DNA from: Biscogniauxia marginata
Taxonomy: Eukaryota; Ascomycota; Sordariomycetes; Xylariales; Xylariaceae
DNA length: 64,000 bases
Reading direction: 5' to 3'
Assembly (NCBI GenBank): GCA_022695795.1
Contig: MU404096.1
Location: forward strand, 124,001 to 188,000
Shown: positions 59,173 to 64,000 of the stretch, one piece after another
Numbering within the stretch: the stretch's first letter is position 1
Layout of the letters: each line of letters starts with the position of its first letter
The notes under the pieces: model-generated
Seen by the model: the letters and a program-made list of their open reading frames with translations, nothing else
The model's database searches: none
Told to the model about the DNA's origin: nothing
Translations under genes and position numbers: made by a program

Positions 59173-62100
59173 ATGGCCAATGCACAACTTATGCAAGAGG
59201 AATTGCAACAGAGCGTAGTCCTTTCCGAAGAAGATGCCGAGTTCGAGGAGGACTTACAAAACGATACCATGATGGCTGATAACGGCGCGCCCATACCCCC
59301 GGTCGACTCCCTCGACTCAGTCGAACAGGACGAGCAGATGTATGACCAACGCGATGTAGAGCATGACCACGAAGACAGTGATATCGATGCAATCGCTGAA
59401 GACGATATCGGAGCACAAGACTACGAGCAAGGTGACCTAGAAGAAGCACCCGTCGATGACGACGATGGCGAGGATTTCAGCAGCGACGATGCAGACGTCC
59501 CTGACGATGATGGTGTTTTCGAAATGGATGCCGAGGGAGAAGACGACGACGAAGATGTGGTTCAGCGTAGCCATATCGACCCGATTGGGGCCTCGAGCGG
59601 GGAAGAAGACGAAGAAGCTGACGAGGAAGCTGACGAGGAAGCTGTTGGGGAAGCTGAGGACGATGACGACGAGGCTGAAGGTGTCGGGGCAGTCAAGATA
59701 AAACCTGGTGAGACGGATGAAGATAGTGAAAGCGAAGCAGAGATCAGCTCCGTCTCAGGCTCTAGTGATCAGGAGTCTGCTGCCGAATGGGAGTCTGCCG
59801 CCGAAAATGACGATGAAGACGAGGATTCAGAAGCGGTCGACCCTAATAGCTGCCTATTCTGTAAGAAAGACGAGGAAAATGATCCTGCAGAGGAGTTTGA
59901 GGCTTATCTTGCCTGCAAAGGATGTGGTGAACACGGTACGTCTTTTGTCCACCGTATAGGATCGGAGAAATGCCTGCTGACATGCAACAATCTAGCACAC
60001 CAGCAATGTGCGCGCAATGCAAATGCACTCGATGATGAAAATGGTGAGTTTGGATTTTTATTCTGATAATTGGGTGGCTTTTGTGATATACCCGAATTGC
60101 TAATACTTGCAAAAGGCGCATCGAATTGGAAATGCCCAGAATGCGTCGCCGATGATGCAGAATCAGAGTCCGGATCAGAGGCCAGATTCGCAACTCACAA
60201 TGCAGATACAGAGGGTGACTTGGACATGAATGGTGATGTCGACGATGGTGATTTGTCGCCCACTGCCAGTCGGACGTCTGCCCCTAAACTTGCCCGGGAT
60301 CTACTCCCTTCTCAGCGTGGGACAAGTAAGCCAGACTCGCATTCAGTCTTCAATCAGCTAGTGCTCGTTGAAGACCCAATGGACGGGTCTCGCGTACTCA
60401 GGAAGAGAAAGACATCCTCAGCTGAGGCCGAAGAGGATCTTATGTCCCTACGGAAAAGAAGGAAGAATACCTCTGAAGAATCAGCCCCAGACGAGGCGAC
60501 GCAGGAAAAAATAAACGGTGCGGAGTTGGCCGTACGCCCACGGTCAGCGCGTTCGCTAAGACTCAAAATGCCCAGTCCGGGGGCACAATGCGCCGTCCTC
60601 AAGAAATCGCGTTCTAGCTTCCTGTTAAAATTTCGAGTGGATGCAGCCGAGCTTCGCCAAATTCTTTCACAAAACCCAAAATCCTCTGCTGCCCATCGAA
60701 AACGAACCGGGCGGGCAACTGCATCTCGAACCTCGCGAAATACAGCGGCGCGCGGTAGCAGTGCGACTGCGTCGGCTGCCACTGCTGTTACTGCCGCAGA
60801 ACTACCCCCCATGGCACCGTTTTTTGCCTCGAGTTACTCACAGCCTTTCTACTCGTTTTACGATAAGGAGACGGATGAGCTGAAGGGCAAGCCTTATGGC
60901 GGCATCCTAACGGAGGAGCAGGCTGATACTACGAAGACCCTGCCGACAAAGGATGATCGCCGGCGGTTCGACGAGGCTAAACAGAAGGCCGAGGAAGAAT
61001 GGAGGAACAGATTGCTAGCCATGCAGGCCGAGGCCGAGGTGCCAGTCAAGAAGTCTAAGAAAGCGTCTGGGCCTGCAAGCCAGATCGAATGCATCGAGTT
61101 CGGCGGCTGGGAAATTGATACTTGGTATGCAGCTCCGTATCCCGAGGAGTACAGCCGCAACCGCGTTCTCTACATATGCGAATTCTGCTTAAAGTACATG
61201 AATTCCGATTATGTCGCCTGGCGCCATAAGCTCAAATGCTCCGCGAAACACCCACCAGGCGATGAAATTTACCGACACGGCTCGGTGTCTTTTTTCGAGG
61301 TAGATGGTCGGAAGAATCCGGTCTACTGTCAAAACCTCTGTCTACTTGCCAAACTGTTCCTTGGCTCCAAGACTCTCTATTACGATGTCGAGCCATTCTT
61401 ATTCTACGTGCTTTGCGAATACGACGACCTCGGTTATCACTTCGTCGGCTACTTTTCTAAGGAGAAGCGTGCAAGTAGCCAAAACAACGTTAGTTGTATT
61501 CTTACGCTGCCCATCCATCAGCGAAAAGGGTACGGCCACCTCCTAATCGACTTTTCTTACCTCCTCACCCGTGTCGAGGAGAAGACTGGATCCCCGGAGA
61601 AGCCACTTTCCGACATGGGCCTCGTGTCATATCGGAATTACTGGAGACTAGTACTGTGCAAATATCTCATAGATCGCGTGCCGGAAGACAAGTTACAAAA
61701 GAGAGGCCTTAGCATCAGACAAATATCTGACGACACCGGCATGACGCCGGACGACGTCATCTCTGCACTTGAAGCACTTCGATTCCTCGTCCGAGATCCT
61801 ATCACCCAGGTATACGCGTTTCGGGTCGACCTCCCTTACTGCCACAAGGAGGTTGCAAAATGGGAAGCAAAAAAATACGTGAAGCTTAACCCTCAGGTGC
61901 TGACCTGGACCCCATACGTGATGGGTCGCAGCAATGCTACGAACTTCGAACTCGGGCCTGCTCTTAATACGATTGCTCCCCGTGAAGAAGATGAAGATAA
62001 CAAGGCAGTCCAGGTCCTTGCCGATAGTGGGATTGCGACTGGGGACTTCGCAATCACTAATAATACCTCTCAGAAGCCTCTAGAGCATGAGGCAGCTGTA

Positions 62101-62913
62101 CTCGAGTCAACCGAGCCAAATGACCACCTCATTGCCGAGATTGTGGAAGATGCAAAGACCAATGGTGTCGACAAGGAAAATAGCGAAGGGCAGCACGTGG
62201 CTGGGGATAATACTCGGGAATCAGCGGAGGGTGGTGCTGCAAATGCACCCAGCGACGACGACCAGTGGCTTGAATCGTACAAGAACATACCAGCCAATAG
62301 ATTCCAGGTCTTCCCTCCAATTACTACTAGGCGTCCTGCCATGCCGCGGATGGGTTCGAGTATCGCCAGGCCACCGACATTACCCCGTGCTCCATCCTCG
62401 ATAAGACGAACCCCGGCACAACCGCGGCCTAGACCACGCGCACGTCGGTCAACCGGGGGCACCAGCACGAGAAAAGCGGCTCCTAAGAAGACAAACAGTG
62501 CGAAGCGTAAATCAGGCGGTACTGGAAGAGGACCTGGACGATGGCCAAAAGGCACCAAGAAAAGCGACTACGGAAACGCGGACAGTGGTCCTGGCCTACC
62601 GCCGGCCTGGATTGAGAGGGAAAGGGAAAGGCTGGCAGCTTTGGCAACTACGAAGACAACGGAAGAGGCCGGGGCCCACGACACTGTCCAAGTGCAAGTC
62701 AAAGACGCCAAAGGTCAGAAAGGCAAGCAGGTCCAGACAATAGCCGCTCGTTTCGAAGTCAAGGGTACCTCCCAGGAAGGTGGAAGTGCGCAATCCGGCG
62801 ATGCTAGTGCAAGCAAGGCTCTAGTTGACAGCGAAGATGACGGGAGAGGTGAGCCTGTCGCCACGGAACAGAATGATGTAGATGCAGATGCCGAGGAAGA
62901 CGACGATGAATGA
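59173..62913 (+). CDS. SAS3: MYST-family histone acetyltransferase, Sas3/KAT6-like, with N-terminal PHD-type finger
   Basis: Three exons (59173-59935, 59996-60043, 60116-62913) with introns of 60 and 72 bases give 1202 residues. The first 230 residues are highly acidic. A PHD-like zinc finger (about 234-283) has C-L-F-C, then C-K-G-C, H-x2-C and W-K-C-P-E-C; both introns fall inside it. The MYST domain (about 593-870) has the C2HC finger C-E-F-C-L-K-Y ... H-K-L-K-C, the acetyl-CoA loop Q-R-K-G-Y-G, and the S-P-E-K-P-L-S-D region with the catalytic Glu. The tail is disordered, with Arg/Pro-rich and AT-hook-like segments (G-R-G-P-G-R-W-P-K-G) and an acidic end. Sas3 acetylates histone H3 (Lys14, Lys23) in the NuA3 complex. 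The PHD and acidic N-terminus separate it from Esa1 and Sas2. Confidence 0.93.
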
Positions 62914-62956
62914 TGGACGGACGGGATGGACGGACGGGCAGACGGGTGGACGCTGT
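62908..62956 (+). repeat. GGAC-type tandem repeat overlapping the stop codon
   Basis: An imperfect GGACGGACGGGAT-like tandem run begins at the TGA stop of the acetyltransferase gene and extends about 40 bases into the 3' UTR. Confidence 0.7.
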
Positions 62957-63820
62957 CGGGTTTTATAAACCGCTTGTAGATTCTGATAAATGTATTGTTA
63001 TGGAGGAATATCACGGCGTAAAAGACGGCCGGGCAAGCTCGTCACTGTGTTGTTCAAGAGCTTGGGCGTTCCTAAGGGACACATACTAAACCAACTGGTT
63101 TCTTGGGGGAGGGGAAACTATACTACTTTGATACCTCTTAATGGACGTTGAATTCTTTATGGAGATGACGAGTTCTTGTAACTCTGTAGGTAGTCAGTCA
63201 TTCGTGTGGGTGATGTGATATTCACACTTTTCTGCGTCGAGAGAAGATTGTGTAGGAAAGCGTATGTGTATTGTTTGAAATGCGTAAGTTTACCTAAGTA
63301 TATATCTAAATTTTAAAGCATTCGACTCATGAAATAGTTTTGTATTAGGTACTCATATATTTCACGTTTATTGATTTATCCCCATCTCCTATTCAGGTAC
63401 GTCCGTAGTGCGAGGACTTTAAGGTACCTTACACTAGATCGGAGTGCGGCTCCCCAGAATCTCTCCCCCCACGGGCCATCCATCCCTGCCGATTTCTGAT
63501 ACGTAGACTCCCTTAGCGCCCCTTTAGTGTCATGTCAACCCAAGCTTACCCTTGAAGGACCCTCTAATTAGCAACATCGGCTAATCGGAGACGCTTCTCT
63601 GTCCTTCTCATGCGTCCACCCAAAGAGTCCTACCACCCTGCCACCTTCACATCTACATATCTCAGTAAAGATCGATCGCTGATTTAACTGATATCATTTT
63701 CTTTCGCGGCGAGCTTATTCGCCCCCCGGATTGAAATTTCCTGGTTTGATCTAGTCCATGTATTATGGCCTCGCGGGTTCGAGGTGAGAAGCGTACTACC
63801 ATCAACCGGCAGCAGCCAAG
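62957..63820. other. Intergenic region, 3' UTR and next promoter
   Basis: Holds the 3' UTR of the acetyltransferase gene and the promoter of the gene starting at 63821. No gene is recognised. Confidence 0.5.
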
Positions 63821-64000
63821 ATGAAGCTCCAATATATGCATCCTTCCATATTAAATATCGCCGGCCGGGGTATCACCTGCACCCTCCAGGTCTTGATAGC
63901 ACAGCAGCTCCTAATCCTACCACTGCTGCTGTTTATCATCATCCCGCCTGCCGCCGCGTACACGGCGCTGTCGGATCACTTTCTCAAGCTCGTGCCGTCC
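63821..64000 (+). CDS. 5' end of a signal-peptide protein, possibly glutaminyl-peptide cyclotransferase (partial)
   Basis: An ATG at 63821 in good context (AAGATGA) opens a frame that runs 60 codons to the window edge. Residues about 22-48 are strongly hydrophobic (L-I-L-P-L-L-L-F-I-I-I-P-P-A-A-A), a signal peptide or anchor. They are followed by Y-T-A-L-S-D-H-F-L-K-L-V-P-S. A secretory leader ending at Ala and then Y-x-x-L-S-D-x-x-L resembles the N-terminus of fungal glutaminyl-peptide cyclotransferases (M28 fold), which form pyroglutamate at protein N-termini in the secretory pathway. The catalytic domain is outside the window, so the name is tentative. A second in-frame ATG at 63836 is possible. 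Confidence 0.5.
   Translation, partial: MKLQYMHPSILNIAGRGITCTLQVLIAQQLLILPLLLFIIIPPAAAYTALSDHFLKLVPS

Noticed and set aside
1..64000. CRISPR arrays, rRNA operons, bacterial operons or prophage
   Set aside because: None seen; gene structure, introns and families are those of a eukaryotic fungal chromosome.

Overview
The window looks like nuclear DNA of a filamentous ascomycete, most likely a sordariomycete and possibly close to Xylariales/Amphisphaeriales. Genes have short spliceosomal introns (about 50-150 bases, GT..AG with CTAAC/CTGAC-like branch sites). Fungal-only families are present (Zn2Cys6 and C2H2 regulators, a non-reducing polyketide synthase), and there are AT-rich blocks that look like repeat-induced mutation.

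Left part (1-29.8 kb): a dispersed DHN-melanin locus. It holds the 3' end of a non-reducing polyketide synthase (1-240, +), an AflR-type Zn2Cys6 regulator (9046-10317, +), a tetrahydroxynaphthalene reductase (17970-18893, -, two exons) and a CMR1/PIG1-type melanin regulator with two C2H2 fingers plus a Zn2Cys6 domain (26714-29813, -, five exons). The gene set resembles the pfma melanin cluster of Pestalotiopsis fici as I remember it. The genes are separated by roughly 7-9 kb of gene-poor DNA. That DNA holds decayed relics: a possible HET-like gene, an APH/kinase-like pseudogene and a possible Ty1/copia-like retroelement. The PKS would make the naphthol, the reductase would convert T4HN to scytalone, and the two regulators would control the set.

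Middle part (29.8-46 kb): mostly gene-poor. It includes an extremely AT-rich island (about 35.98-37.25 kb) inside a repeat whose left end recurs at 44.0 kb. The genes here are an Ada-like zinc/AraC-HTH protein (38308-39228, +), a GC-rich BAHD-family acyltransferase (40205-41713, +) and a secreted six-exon L-asparaginase-like protein with altered active-site residues (42152-43694, -).

Right part (46-64 kb): conserved housekeeping genes. They are a peroxisomal 3-ketoacyl-CoA thiolase with a PTS2 signal (45942-47471, +), an ornithine cyclodeaminase/mu-crystallin homologue with a large Ser/Gln-rich insert (48358-50021, -), a beta-carbonic anhydrase (52082-53142, -), ribosomal protein eL8 (54834-55976, -), the tRNA thiolation enzyme Ncs6/Ctu1 (56416-57633, +), complex I subunit NDUFA1 with an inferred 4-nt microexon (57816-58326, -), a Sas3-type MYST acetyltransferase (59173-62913, +) and the 5' end of a signal-peptide protein that may be a glutaminyl-peptide cyclotransferase (63821 to the edge).

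Exon boundaries were worked out by eye from splice consensus, reading-frame phase and remembered family sequence. No alignment or RNA evidence was available.
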